Assembly: GCA_033032865.1 (NCBI GenBank)
Contig: JAWHQI010001497.1
Coordinates: 1-64,000 of the forward strand
From: Dactylorhiza incarnata
Lineage: Eukaryota; Streptophyta; Magnoliopsida; Asparagales; Orchidaceae
DNA: 64,000 nt
Direction: 5' to 3'
Shown here: one piece after another, positions 41,758-52,728 of the stretch
Layout of the letters: each line of letters starts with the position of its first letter
How positions within the stretch are numbered: position 1 is the first letter of the stretch
Notes under the pieces: model-generated
What the model was told of the DNA's origin: nothing
What the model saw: only the letters and a program-made list of their open reading frames with translations
Database searches by the model: none
Position numbers and translations under genes: made by a program

Positions 41758-44700
41758 ACCCCTTCTCCTCCTTCTCCTTCTCCTCCTTCTCCTCCTTCTT
41801 CTCCTTCTCCTTATTCTCCTCCTCCTTCTTCTTCTCCTTCTCCTCCTCCTTCTTCTTCTCCTTCTCCTCCTCTTTCCCCTCCTCCTCCTTCACCTTCTTC
41901 TTCTTCTCTGAAGTCCTTCTCCTCCTCCTCCTCCTCCTCCTCCTCCTTCTTCTTCTTCTTCTTCTCCTCCTCATTCTCCTCCTTCTCCAGCTCCTTCTCC
42001 TTCTTCTCATGCTTCTCCTCCTGCTTTTTCTGCTCCTCCTTCTCCATCTCCATCTTCTCCAATTCCCTCTCTTTCTTCTCCTGCTCCTGCTCCTCCTTCT
42101 CCTTCTTCTCATGCTCCTCTTTCTTCTCCTGCTTCTTCGCTTCTTCTTCTGCTTCTTCTCCACCATCTCGCTCTCCTTCTTCTTCTTCTTCTTCTGTTTC
42201 TTCTCCTTCTTCTTCTCCTTCTTTTCTTCTCCTCATCCTTCTTCTTCTTCTTCTCCTTCTTCTTCTTCTAGTTCTTCTTTTTTCTCCTTCTGTTTTTTCT
42301 TCTCCTTCTTCTCCTTCTTCTCCTTCTGCTTCTCCTTCTTCTCCTCCTTCTTCTCCTTCTACTTCTCCTTCTTCTCCTTTTTCTTCTCCTCCTCCTTCTT
42401 CTCAGGCTTCTCCTCCTTCTGCTTATCTTCCTTCTCCTTCTCCTTCCCATTCTTCTCCTTCTCCTTCTTTTGCTTCTCGTTATTATCCTTCTTCTTCTTC
42501 TCCTTCTTCTCCTTTTCCTCCTCCCGCTCCTACTTCTCCTCCTTCTTCTCCTCCTCCTTCTGCTCCCGCTTCTCCTCCTCCTAATTCTTCTCCTGCTCCT
42601 TCCCCTTCTTCTTCGTCTTCTTCCCCTTCTTCTTCTTCTTCTTCTCCTTCTCCTCCTCTCCTTCTTCTCTTCCTTCTCTTTCTTCTCCTCTTTCTCCTTC
42701 TCGCTCTCCTTCTCTTTCTTTTCCTTCTCCCCCTTCTTCTTCTTCTCCTCCTCCTTCTTCTTCTCCTGCTTCTGCTTATCTTTCTTCTCCTCCTCCTCCT
42801 CCTTTTCCTCCTCTTTCTCCTTCTTCTTCTTCCTCTTCTTCTTCCTTCTTCGTCTCATCCTTCTTCTGAATCTTCTCCTACTTCTTCTGCTTCATCTTCT
42901 GCTTCATCTCCTTCTTCTTTTGCTTATTCTTCTGCTTGTTTTTCTTCTCCTTCTTCTCCTTCTCCTTCTTCTTCTGCTTCTTCTGTTGCTTCTTCTTCTA
43001 ATTCTCCTCCTTCTCCTCCTTCTGCTTCTCCTCCTTCTTTGTCTCCTTCTCCTTCTTCTTCTTCTCCTTCTCCTTCTCCTGCTTCTCCTCCTTCTGCTTC
43101 TTCTCTTTCTGCTTCTTCTGCTTCGCCTTCTCCTTCTGCTTCTTCTTCTCCTTCTTCTTCTCCTTCTCCTTCTGCTTCTACTTCTCCTTCTTCTCCTTCT
43201 GCTTCTTCTTCTCCTTCTCCTTCTCCTCCTTCTTCTTCTCCTCCTCCTCCCCCTTCTCCTTCTTCTTCTCCTCATACGTTTCCTTCTTCTTCTCCTCCTT
43301 CTTCTTCTCCTTCTTCTTCTTCTCCTTTTCCTTATTCTTCTCCTCTCCTTCTCCTACTTCTCCTTCTTCTTCTTCTTCTTCTTCTTCTCTTTTTCCTTAT
43401 TCTTCTCCTCTCCTTCTCCTACTTCTCCTCTTCTTCTCTTTCTCCTTCTTCTTCTTCTCCTTCTCCTCCTTATTATCCTTCTCCTTCTCTTCCTCCTTAT
43501 TCTTCTTCTCATCCTCCTTCTTATTCTTCTTCTCCTCCTCCTTCTTCTCACTGTCCTTCTTTTTATTCCGAGTCTTCTTCGGATTCTTCGTCTTCGAAGT
43601 CTCCTTTTGAGTCTTCTTCGGAGTCTTCCGAGTTTTCTTCTTATTCAGAGTCTTCTTCTTCTTCTTTAGAGTCTTCTTTTTCTTTGGAGTCTTCTTCTTC
43701 TTCAGAGTCTTCTTCTTCATCTTCAGAGTTTTACTTTTCTTCTTCGAATTCTTCTTCTTCTTCTTCTTCTTCTTCGTAGACTCCTTTGGCGTTTTCTTTT
43801 TCTTCTTCTTCAGAATCTTCTTCTTCAGAGTCTTCTTCTTCAGACGTCTTCTTCTCCGAAGTTTTCTTCTTCTTATCATTCTTCTTCTTCTTCAGAGTCT
43901 TCTTCTCTGGAGACTTCTTCTTCAGAGTCTTCTTCTTCTTCTCTGGAGTTTTCTTCTTTTTCCTCTTCTTCGGAGTCTTCTTCTTCTTCAGAGTCTTCTT
44001 CTTCTTCGAAGTCTTCTTCTTCTTGAAGATCTTCTTCATCTTCTTCATCTTCTTCATCATCTTTATCATCTTCTTTATCTTCTTCATCATCTTCTTCTTC
44101 TTCATCTTCATCTTCTTCTTCTTCATCTTCATCTTCTTCTTCTCCATCTTCATCTTCTTCATCTTCTTCTTCATCTTCATCGTCTTCATCTTCATCTTCA
44201 TCTCCTTCTTCATCTCATCTTCTTCATCTTCACCTTCTTCATCTTCATCATCTTCTTCTTCATCTTCATCTTCTTCTTCTTCTTCATCAACTTCTTCTTC
44301 TTCATCTTCATCATCTTCATCTTCTTCATCTTCATCTTCTTCATCTTCTTCATCTTCATCTTCTTCTTCATCTTCTTCATCTTCTTCTTCTTCTTCATCT
44401 TCTTCTTCATCTTCATCTTCTTTTTCTTAATCTTTATCATCTCTTCATCTTCATCTTGTTCTTCATCTTCTTCTTCTTCTTCTTCTTCTTCTTCATCATC
44501 TTCTTCTTCATCATCTTCTTCTTCTTCCTACTTCTTTCTACTTCTTCTTCCTACTTCTTCTTCCCACTCCTTCTTCCTACTCCTTCTCCTTCTTCTCCTC
44601 CACCTCCTTCTTCTTCTTCTCCTTCTTCTCCGTTTTCTTCTTCTTCTCTTCCTTCTTCTCCTCCTCCTTCTTCTCCATCATCTTCTTCTTCTTCTCCTCT

Positions 44701-45050
44701 TTCTCCTCCTTCTTCTTCTTCTTCTCCTTCTTCTTCTTCTCCTCTTCCTTCTCCCCCTCCTCCTCCTCCTTCTTCTTCTTCTCCTTCTTCCCTTTCTTCT
44801 TCTACTTCTCCCTTCTTCTTCCCCTTCCCCTTCTCCTTCTCCTTTCCCTTCTCCCCCTCCTTCTCCTTATCTTTCTTCTTCTCCTCCTCCCCCTCCTCCT
44901 CTTTCTTCTCCGCCTCCTCCTCCTGCTCCTCCTCCATCTTCTCGTTCTTCTCCTTCTGCTCTTTCTTCTTCTTCTTCTTCTTCTTCTTCTTCTTCTTCTT
45001 CTTCTTCTCCTCCTTCTCCTCCTCCCTCCCCCTCCTCCTACTTCTCTTTA
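41758..45050 (+). repeat. Polypyrimidine (TTC/TCC) tract, copy A
   Basis: About 3.3 kb in which the plus strand is almost only T and C: CTT/CTC/CCT triplets with scattered TGC (41760-43550), then TTC interrupted by phased GAG/GGA (43560-44030), a TTCATC-rich part (44030-44440), and TTC/TCC again to 45050. Long ORFs on either strand (poly-Leu, Ser, Phe or Lys, Arg, Glu) are artefacts of triplet composition. Confidence 0.92.
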
Positions 45051-45111
45051 GTTCAATGCGGTCGGCTCCAGTGAAAAAGAGTTTTCAAATGCATTCGTTT
45101 TTTAGGATCAC

Positions 45112-45825
45112 AATTTCTTACTACTATATCACTACCGGTCGTGCCAGTGGTGATATCCTAATTTGGCTACCTCCTCCACTCACCAAGGCATAACATAAGA
45201 AACTCTTGCCAATGCCAAGAGGGACCATCAGCATTGAAAGACAAGGTAGTGCTTCAAAGACTACTTTCTTTCTTCTTTCACCAATTTCTCTCTAAATAGA
45301 AGACCTGAATTCTACCTATATATTATTTAGAGTTGCCTCCAACACCACCTAGGATGCCTTCACCGCCTTGGACACCTATGCCGGCCCTTGGACTCTTCTG
45401 CCGCCTGGGCGCCTCTGCCGCCTCTGACGTTGCCTCCGTCGCTTTGGACATGCCCCCTCCGCACCCCTCCGTCGTGCCCCACACCCACCCCTCCGCCGTA
45501 CCCCACACTCACCCCTTCGTCGTGCCCCCTTCCATCATGCCCCCTTCCCTCTGTCGTTATAACCCTTCCCCCACCCCTCCATCGTTCCTCCGACCCCCTC
45601 CGTCGTGCCCCCGACAACTCCGTTGTGCCCCCGACCCCTCCGTCGTGCTCCCCTTCCATCGTGCTCCCCACTTCAATCATACCCCCTCTCGTCCGTCGTG
45701 GCCCCCTCCCGCCGTCGTGCCCCACCTCCGTCTTGCCCCACCTCCGTCTTGCCCCCTCTCCCTCCGCCGGGTCCCCCCTCCTCTCCGACATTCCCCCCTC
45801 TGTTGGGCCCCCACCCCTTCCCCTT
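45112..45825 (+). repeat. Head of large duplicated unit, copy B
   Basis: Second copy of 41064-41757, displaced by 4,048 bp. The same phrases occur in the same order (AATTTCTTACTACTATATCA, CACCAAGGCATAACATAAGA, ATGCC(T/A)(T/C)CACCGCCTTGGACA), with small indels. It leads directly into the second pyrimidine tract. Confidence 0.8.
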
Positions 45826-46467
45826 CTCCTCCTTCTCATTCTCCTCCTTCTTCTCCTTCTTCTCCTTCTCCTTATTCTCCTCCTCATTCTTCTTCTTCTT
45901 CTCCTTCTCCTCCTCCTCCTCCTCCTCCTCCTCCTTCTTCTCCTTCTTCTTCTTCTTCTCCTCCTCCTCCTCCTCTTTCTCCTCCTCCTTCTCCTTCTTC
46001 TTCTTCTTCTTCTCCGAAGTCCTTCTCCTCCTCCTCCTCCTCCTCCTCCTTCTCCTTCTTCTTCTTCTTCTTCTTCTTCTTCTTCTTCTTCTTCTTCTTC
46101 TTCTCCTCCTCCTTCTCCTTCTCCAGCTCCTTCTCCTCCTCCTCCTCCTTCTCCTTCTTCTTCTTCTTCTTCTTCTTCTTCTTCTTCTTCTTCTCCTCCT
46201 CCTTCTCCTTCTCCAGCTCCTTCTCCTCCTCCTTCTCCAGCTCCTTCTCCTTCTTCTCCTCCTACTTCTACTTCTCCTTCTCCATCTCCATCTTCTCCAG
46301 TTTCCTCTCTTTCTTCTCCTGCTCCTGCTCCTCCTTCTCCTTCTTCTCCTGCTCCTCTTTCTTCCCATGCTTCTTCTTCTGCTTCTCCACCATCTCGCTC
46401 TCCTTCTGCTTCTTCTCCATCTTCTTCTCCTTCTTTTCTTTTCCTCCTCCTGCTTCTCCTTCTCCTT

Positions 46468-46498
<31 letters not shown>

Positions 46499-49400
46499 TT
46501 CTCCTTCTTCTTCTTCTTCTTCTAGTTCTTCTTTTTTCTCCTTATGTTTTTCTTCTCCTTTTGCTTCTCCTTCTTCTCCTTCTTCTCCTTCTCCTTCTTC
46601 TTCTTTTCCTTCTTCTTCTTTTCCTTCTTCTCCTTCTCCTTCTTCTCCTCCTTCTCCTTCTTCTTCTTCTCCTTCTCCGTTTTCTTCTTCTCCTCCTTCT
46701 CCTTCTTCTCCCGCTTATCCTCCTTCTCCTTCCCATTCTTCTCCTTCTTCTTCTTTTGCTTCTCGTTCTTCTCCTTCTCCTTCTTCTTCTCTTTCTTCTC
46801 TTTTTCCTCCTGCTCCTTCTTCTTCTCCTCCTCCTTCTTCTACTCCTGCTTCTTCTCCTCCTAATTCTTCTCCTGCTCCTTTCCCTTCTTCTCTGTTTCC
46901 TTCCCCTTCTCCTCCTTCTCCTTCTTCTCCTCCTCCTCTCTCCTTCTCGCTCTCCTTCTCTTTCTTTTCCTTCTCCCCCTTCTTCTCCTTCTTTTTCTCC
47001 CGCTTATCCTTCTTCTCCTCCCCCTCCTTCTCCTCCTCTTTCTCCTTCTTCTTCTTCCTATTCTTCTCCTTCTTCTTCCTCTTCTGCCTCTTCTTCTTCC
47101 TTCTTCGTCTCATCCTTCTTCTGAATCTTCTCCTACTTTTTCTGCTTCTCCTCCTTCTGCTTCCTCTTCTGCTTCATCTCCTTTTTCTTTTGCTTATTCT
47201 TCTACTTCTTTTTCTTCTCTTTCTCCTCCTTGTCCTTCTTCTCCTTCTTCTTCTACTTCTTCTTCTTCTGTTGCTTCTTCTTCTTCTTCTCCTCCTTCTT
47301 CTCCTCCTTCTTCTCCTCCTTCTGTGTCTCCTTCTCCTTCGCATTCTGCTTCTCTTTCTCCCTCGTCTCCTTCTCCTTCTTCTTCTTCTTCTTCTTCTTT
47401 TTCTTCTTCTTCTTCTTCTTCTTCTTCTTCTTCTTCTTCTTCTTCTTCTTCTTCTCCTTCTTCTCCTGCTTCTCCTCCTTCTGCTTCTTCTCTTTCTGCT
47501 TCTTCTGCTTCTCCTTCTCCTTCTGCTTCTTCTTCTCCTTCTCCTTCTACTTTTCCTTCTTCTCTTTCTGCTTCTTCTTCTCCTTCTTCTTCTTCTTCTT
47601 CTTCTCCTCCCTCCCCTTCTCCTTCTTCTTCTCCTCCTATGTCTCCTTCTTCTCCTTCTTCTCCTTCTTCTTCTCCTTCTCCTTATTCTTCTTCTCCTTC
47701 TCCTTATTCTTCTCCTCTCCTTCTCCTACTTCTCCTCTTCTTCTCCTTCTCTTTCTCCTTCTTCTCCTTCTCCTTCTCCAACTTCTTATTCTCCTTCTAC
47801 TTCTCCTTCTCCTCCACCTCCTTCTCCTTCTTCTTATTCTTCTTCTCATCCTCCTTCTTCTCCCTGTCCTTCTTCTTATTCTGAGTCTTTTTCGAAGTCT
47901 TCGTCTTCGAAGTCTCCTTTTGCGTCTTCTTCGAAGTCTTCAGAGTTATCTTCTTCTTCAGAGTCTTCTTCTTCTTCAGAGTCTTCTTCTTCTTTAGAGT
48001 CTTCTTTTTCTTTGGAGTCTTCTTCTTCTTCAGAGTCTTCTTCTTTTTTGAAGTCTTCTTCTTCTTCAGAGTTTTATTTTTCTTCTTCGAATTCTTCTTC
48101 TTCTTCTTCTTCTTCTTCGTAGACTCCTTCTTTGGCGTTTTCTTCTTCTTCTTCTTCAGAATCTTCTTCTTCGGAGTCTTCTTCTTCTCCTCCTTCTTCT
48201 TCTCCTTATCCATATTCTTCTACTTCTCCTTCTACTCCTCCTTCTTCTTCTCCTCCTTCTCCTTCTTCTTCTCCTCCTTCTCATTCTCCTTCTTCTCCTT
48301 CTTCTTCTGAGTCTTCTTTGGAGTCTTCAGAGTCTTCTTCGGAGTCTTCTTCTTCGGAGTCTTCTTCTTCGGAGACTTCTTCAGAGTCTGCTTCTTCTTA
48401 TTCAGAGTCTACTTCTTCTTCCGAGTCTTCTTCTTCTTTCGAGTCTTCTTCTTCTTTTGAGTTTTCTTCTTCTTCAGAGTCTTCTTCTTCAGAGTCTTCT
48501 TCTTCTTCAGAGTCTTCTTCTTCTTCAGAGTCTTCTTCTTCTTCAGAGTCTTCTTCTTCTTTGGAGTCTTCTTCTTCTTCTTCAGATTCTTCTTCTTATT
48601 TGGATTCTTCTTCTTCTTCTTCTTCAGGGTGTTCTTCTTCTTCGGAGTCTTCTTCTTCTTCAGAGTCTTCTTCTCTTCTTCTTATTCAGAGTCTTCTTCT
48701 TCTTTGGAGTCTTCTTCTTCTTCGGAGTCTTCTTCTTCTTCATAGTTCTTCTTCTTCAGTCTCCTTCTTCTGAGTCTTCTTCTTTGGAGTCTTTTTCTTT
48801 GGAGTCTTCTTCTTCTACAGAGTCTTTTTCTTCTCCTTCAGATTCTTCTTCTTTTTCGGAGTCTTGTTCTTGTTCAGAGTTTTCTTCTTCTTCGGAGTCT
48901 TCTTCTTTGGATTTTTCGGAGACTTCTTCTTCGGAGTCTTCTTCTTCGTAGTCTTCTTCTTCAGAGTCTTCTTCTTCTTCGGAGTTTTCTTCGAAGTCTT
49001 CTTCTTCTTCGGAGTCTTCTTCTTCAGAGTTTTCTTCTTCAGAGTCCAATAACTTCTTCTTCTTCGGAGTCTTCGGAGTTTTTGGAGTCTTCTTCTTCTT
49101 CTGAGTCTTCTTCTTTAGAGTCTTCTTCTTCTTCTTATTTTTCTTCTTCTTCGAAGTCTTCTTCTTCAGAGTATTCTTCTTCGGAGTCTTCTTCTTCGGA
49201 GCCTTTGGAGTCTTCGTCAGAGTCTTTTCCTTCTTCTTCGAAGTCTTCTTCTTCTTCGGAGTCTTCTTCTTCTTCGGAGTCTTCTTCATCTTCAGAGTCT
49301 TCTTCTTCGGAGTCTTTTTTTCTTCGGAGTCTTCTTCTTCGGAGTCTTCTTCTTCGGAGTCTTCTTCTTCGGAGTCTTCTTCTTTTTTAGAGTCTTCTTC

Positions 49401-51640
49401 TTTTTCTTCTTCTTCAGTCTTCTTCTTCATGCGAGTCTTCTTCTTCGTCAGAGTCTTCCTCTTATTCAAAGTCTTCTTCTTCTGAGTATTCTTCTTCTTC
49501 TTTAAAGTATTCTTCTTCTTCTTCGGAGTCTTCTTCAGAGTCTTCTTCTTCTTCTCCTTCTTCGAAATCTTCTTCTTCAGTCTTCTTTCTCTTCAAAATC
49601 TTCTTCTTCTTTTTCTTCTTCAAAGTCTTGTTCTTCGAAGTCTTCTTCTTCGAAGTCTTCTTCATCTTCGGAGTCTTCATCTTCTTCAGAGTCTTCTTCT
49701 TCTTCAGAGTTCGGGATTTTCTTTTTCCGAGTCTTCTTCTTCGGAGTCTTCATAGTTTTCTTCTTCTTCGAAGACTTCTTCTTCGGAGTCTTCTTCTTCA
49801 GAGTCTTCTTCTTCTTCAGAGTCTTCTTCTTTAGAGTCTTCTTCTTCTTCAGAGTCTTCTTTTTCTTCGGAGTCTTCTTCTTCTTCAGAGTCTTCTTCTT
49901 CTTCGGAGTCTTCTTCTTTAGAGTCTTCTTCTTCTTCTTTTTCTTCTTCGGAGTCTTCTTCTGAGTCTTCTTCTTCAGAGTATTCTTCTTCGGAGTCTTC
50001 TTCTTCGGAGTTTTCGGAGTCTTCGTCAGAGTCTTTTTCTTCTTCTTTGAAGTCTTCTTCTTCTTCAGAGTCTTCTTCTTCTTCTTCGGATTCTTCTTCA
50101 TCTTCAGAGTCTTCTTCTTCTTCGGAGTCTTCTTCTTCGGAGTCTTCTTCTTCTTCTTCTTCTTTTTCTTCTTCTTCTTCTTCTTCTTCTTCAGTCTTCT
50201 TCATGAGAGTCTTCTTCTTCATCAGAGTCTTCCTCTTATTCAAAGTCTTCTTCTTCTGAGTCTTCTTCTTCTTCTTCTTCAGAGTCTTCTTCTTCTTCGA
50301 AATCTTCTTCTTCAGAGTCTTCTTCCTCTTCAAAATCTTCTTCTTCTTCAAAGTCTTGTTCTTCGAAGTCTTCTTCATCTTCAGAGTCTTCATCTTCTTC
50401 AGCGTCTTCTTCTTTTTCTTCTTCAGAGTTCGGGATTTTCTTTTTCAAAGTCTTCTTCTTCGGAGTCTTCATAGTTTTCTTCTTCTTCAAAGACTTCTTC
50501 TTCGGAGTCTTCTTCTTCAGAGTCTTCTTCTTCAGAGTCTTCTTCTTCTTCGGAGTCTTCTTCTTCGGAGTCTTCTTCGAAGTCTTCTTCTTTGGAGTGT
50601 TCTTCTTCGGAGTCTTTTCTTCGGAGTCTTTCTTCTTCGGAGTCTTCTTCTGTGGGGTCTTATTCCTCTTTTTTTGAGTTTTCTTCTTCGGAGTCTTCTT
50701 CTTCTTCAAAGTCTTCTTCTTCGGAGTCTTTTTCTTCTTCCTCGGAGTCATCTTCTTTGAAGTCTTCTTCTTTTTGAGAGTCTTCTTTTTCTTCAGAGTC
50801 TTCTTCTTCATTCTTCTTCTTCGAAGTCTTCTTCTTCTTTCGAGTCTTCTTTGTCTTCTTTTTTCTTCTTCAGAGTCATCTTCTTCTTCGGAGTCTTCTT
50901 CTTCTCCGGAGTCTTCATCTTCTTCGGAGTCTTCTTCTTCTTCTTTTTCTTCTTCGGAGTCTTCTTCTTCTTTTTTTTCTTCTTCGGAGTCTTCTTCTTC
51001 GGAGTCTTCTTCTTCTTCTTCTTCTTTGGAGTCTTCAGAGTCTTCTTTTTTCTTTGGAGTCTTTTTTTTAGTCTTCTTCTTCTTCAGAGTCTTCTTCTTT
51101 GGAGTCCTCTTCTTCGGAGTCTTTTTCTTCTTCGGAGTCTTCTTCTTCTTCAGAGTCTTCTTCTTCTTCGGAGACTTCTTCTTCAGAGTTTCCTTCTTCA
51201 GAGTCTTCTTCTTCTTCGGAGACTTCTTCTTCAGAGTCTTCGCAGACTTCTTCTTCGGAGACTTCTTCTTCAGAGTCTTCGCACACTTCTTCTTCGGTGT
51301 CTTCTTCTTCTTCGGAGTCTCCTTCTTTGAAGTCTTCATCTTCTTCTATTTCTTATTCTTCGGAGTCTTCTTCAGGGTCTTCTTCTTCTTCTTCGGAATC
51401 TTCTTCTTTTCTTCAGCGTCTTCTTCTTCAGAGTCTTCTTCAGAGTCTTCTTCTTCGTAGTATTCTTCTTCGGAGTCTTGACTTCTTTAGAGTATTCTTC
51501 TTCATAGTCTTCTTCTTTAGAATCTTCTTTGGAGTCTTCTTCTTCTTCTTCAGAGTCTTCGGAGACTTCTTCGAAGTATTCTTCTTCTTCTTCGGAGTCT
51601 TCTTTTTCTGAGTCTTCTTCTTCTTCTTCAGAGTCACACT
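45826..51640 (+). repeat. Polypyrimidine (TTC) tract, copy B
   Basis: About 5.8 kb of T/C-rich plus strand. 45826-47880 is CTT/CTC-rich with TGC interruptions, matching copy A. From 47881 the sequence is a long minisatellite of TTCTTC with a GAGTC or GGAGTC interruption about every 12-24 bases (period usually 18 or 21, always a multiple of 3). This part continues to about 51630 and is far longer than in copy A. The segment around CGTAGACTCC(TTC)TTTGGCG (48118) is shared with copy A (43777). Confidence 0.92.
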
Positions 51641-51715
51641 CTCGTCTCAGTCACACTCTCGTTCGTTATCCCTCCTTTATTTTGAAATTATTGTTTAATG
51701 TTTATGATTTATATG

Positions 51716-52728
51716 GAACAAGGAGCAAGGAGCATGGAGCATGGAGCATGGAGCATGGAGCAAGGAGCAAGGAGCAAGGAGCAAGGAGCATGGAGCATGG
51801 ATCATGGAGCATGGAGCAAGGAGCAAGGAGCAAGGAGCAAGGAGCAAGGAGCAAGGAGCATGGAGCATGGAGCATGGAGCATGGAGCATGGAGCATGGAG
51901 CAAGGAGCAAGGAGCATGGAGCATGGAGCATGGAGCATGGAGCAAGGAGCATGGAGCATGGAGCATGGAGCATGGAGCATGGAGCATGGAGCATGGAGCA
52001 AGGAGCAAGGAGCAAGGAGCAAGGAGCAAGGAGCAAGGAGCAAGGAGCATGGAGCATGGAGCATGGAGCATGGAGCATGGAGCATGGAGCATGGAGCACG
52101 GAGCAAGGAGCATGGAGCATGGAGCATGCTCAGCAAGGAGCATGGAGCAAGGAGCATGGAGCATGGAGCATGGAGCATGCTCAGCAAGGAGCATGGCGCA
52201 AGGAGCATGGAGCATGGAGCATGGAGCATGGAGCATGGAGCATGGAGCATGGAGCAAGGAGCAAGGAGCAAGGTGCAAGGTGCAAGGAGCAAGGTGCAAG
52301 GTGTAAGGTGCAAGGAGCAAGGAGGAGCAAGGAGCAAGGTGCAAGGTGCAAGGTGCAAGGTGCAAGGTGCAAGGTGCAAGGAGCAAGGAGCATGGAGCAT
52401 GGAGCATGGAGCAAGGAGCATGGAGCATGGAGAATGGAGCATGGAGCACGGAGCAAGGAGCATGGAGCATGGAGCATGCTCAGCAAGGAGCATGGAGCAA
52501 GGAGCAAGGAGCATGGAGCATGGAGCATGGAGCATGGAGCATGGAGCATGCTCAGCAAGGAGCATGGAGCATGCTCAGCAAGGAGCATGCTCAGCAAGGA
52601 GCATGCTCAGCAAGGAGCATGCTCAGCAAGGAGCATGCTCAGCAAGGAGCAAGGAGCAAGGAGCAAGGAGCAAGGAGCAAGGAGCAAGGAGCAAGGAGCA
52701 AGGAGCAAGGAGCAAGGAGCAAGGAGGT
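51716..52728 (+). repeat. Long uninterrupted heptamer block
   Basis: About 1 kb of GGAGCAA/GGAGCAT heptamers with no 82-bp module, by far the longest such block here. GGTGCAA variants occupy about 52270-52380. Since 7 is not a multiple of 3 and the heptamer has no stop, all six frames are open and encode 7-residue repeats (such as MEHGAWS and, on the other strand, MLHAPCS). Confidence 0.95.
52105..52660 (+). repeat. GCATGCTCAGCAAGGA sub-repeat
   Basis: Within the heptamer block the 16-bp word GCATGCTCAGCAAGGA appears repeatedly, singly at about 52127, 52177 and 52476, then several times in tandem at 52546-52645. It contains the palindrome GCATGC and arises from heptamers by a CTC insertion. 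Confidence 0.85.

Noticed and set aside
41274..51611. Long ORFs (up to 929 codons) in the TTC tract on both strands
   Set aside because: Composition of TTC/TCC triplets excludes stops in several frames at once. The translations are runs of Leu, Ser, Phe or Lys, Arg, Glu with no domain; the copies differ by simple slippage.
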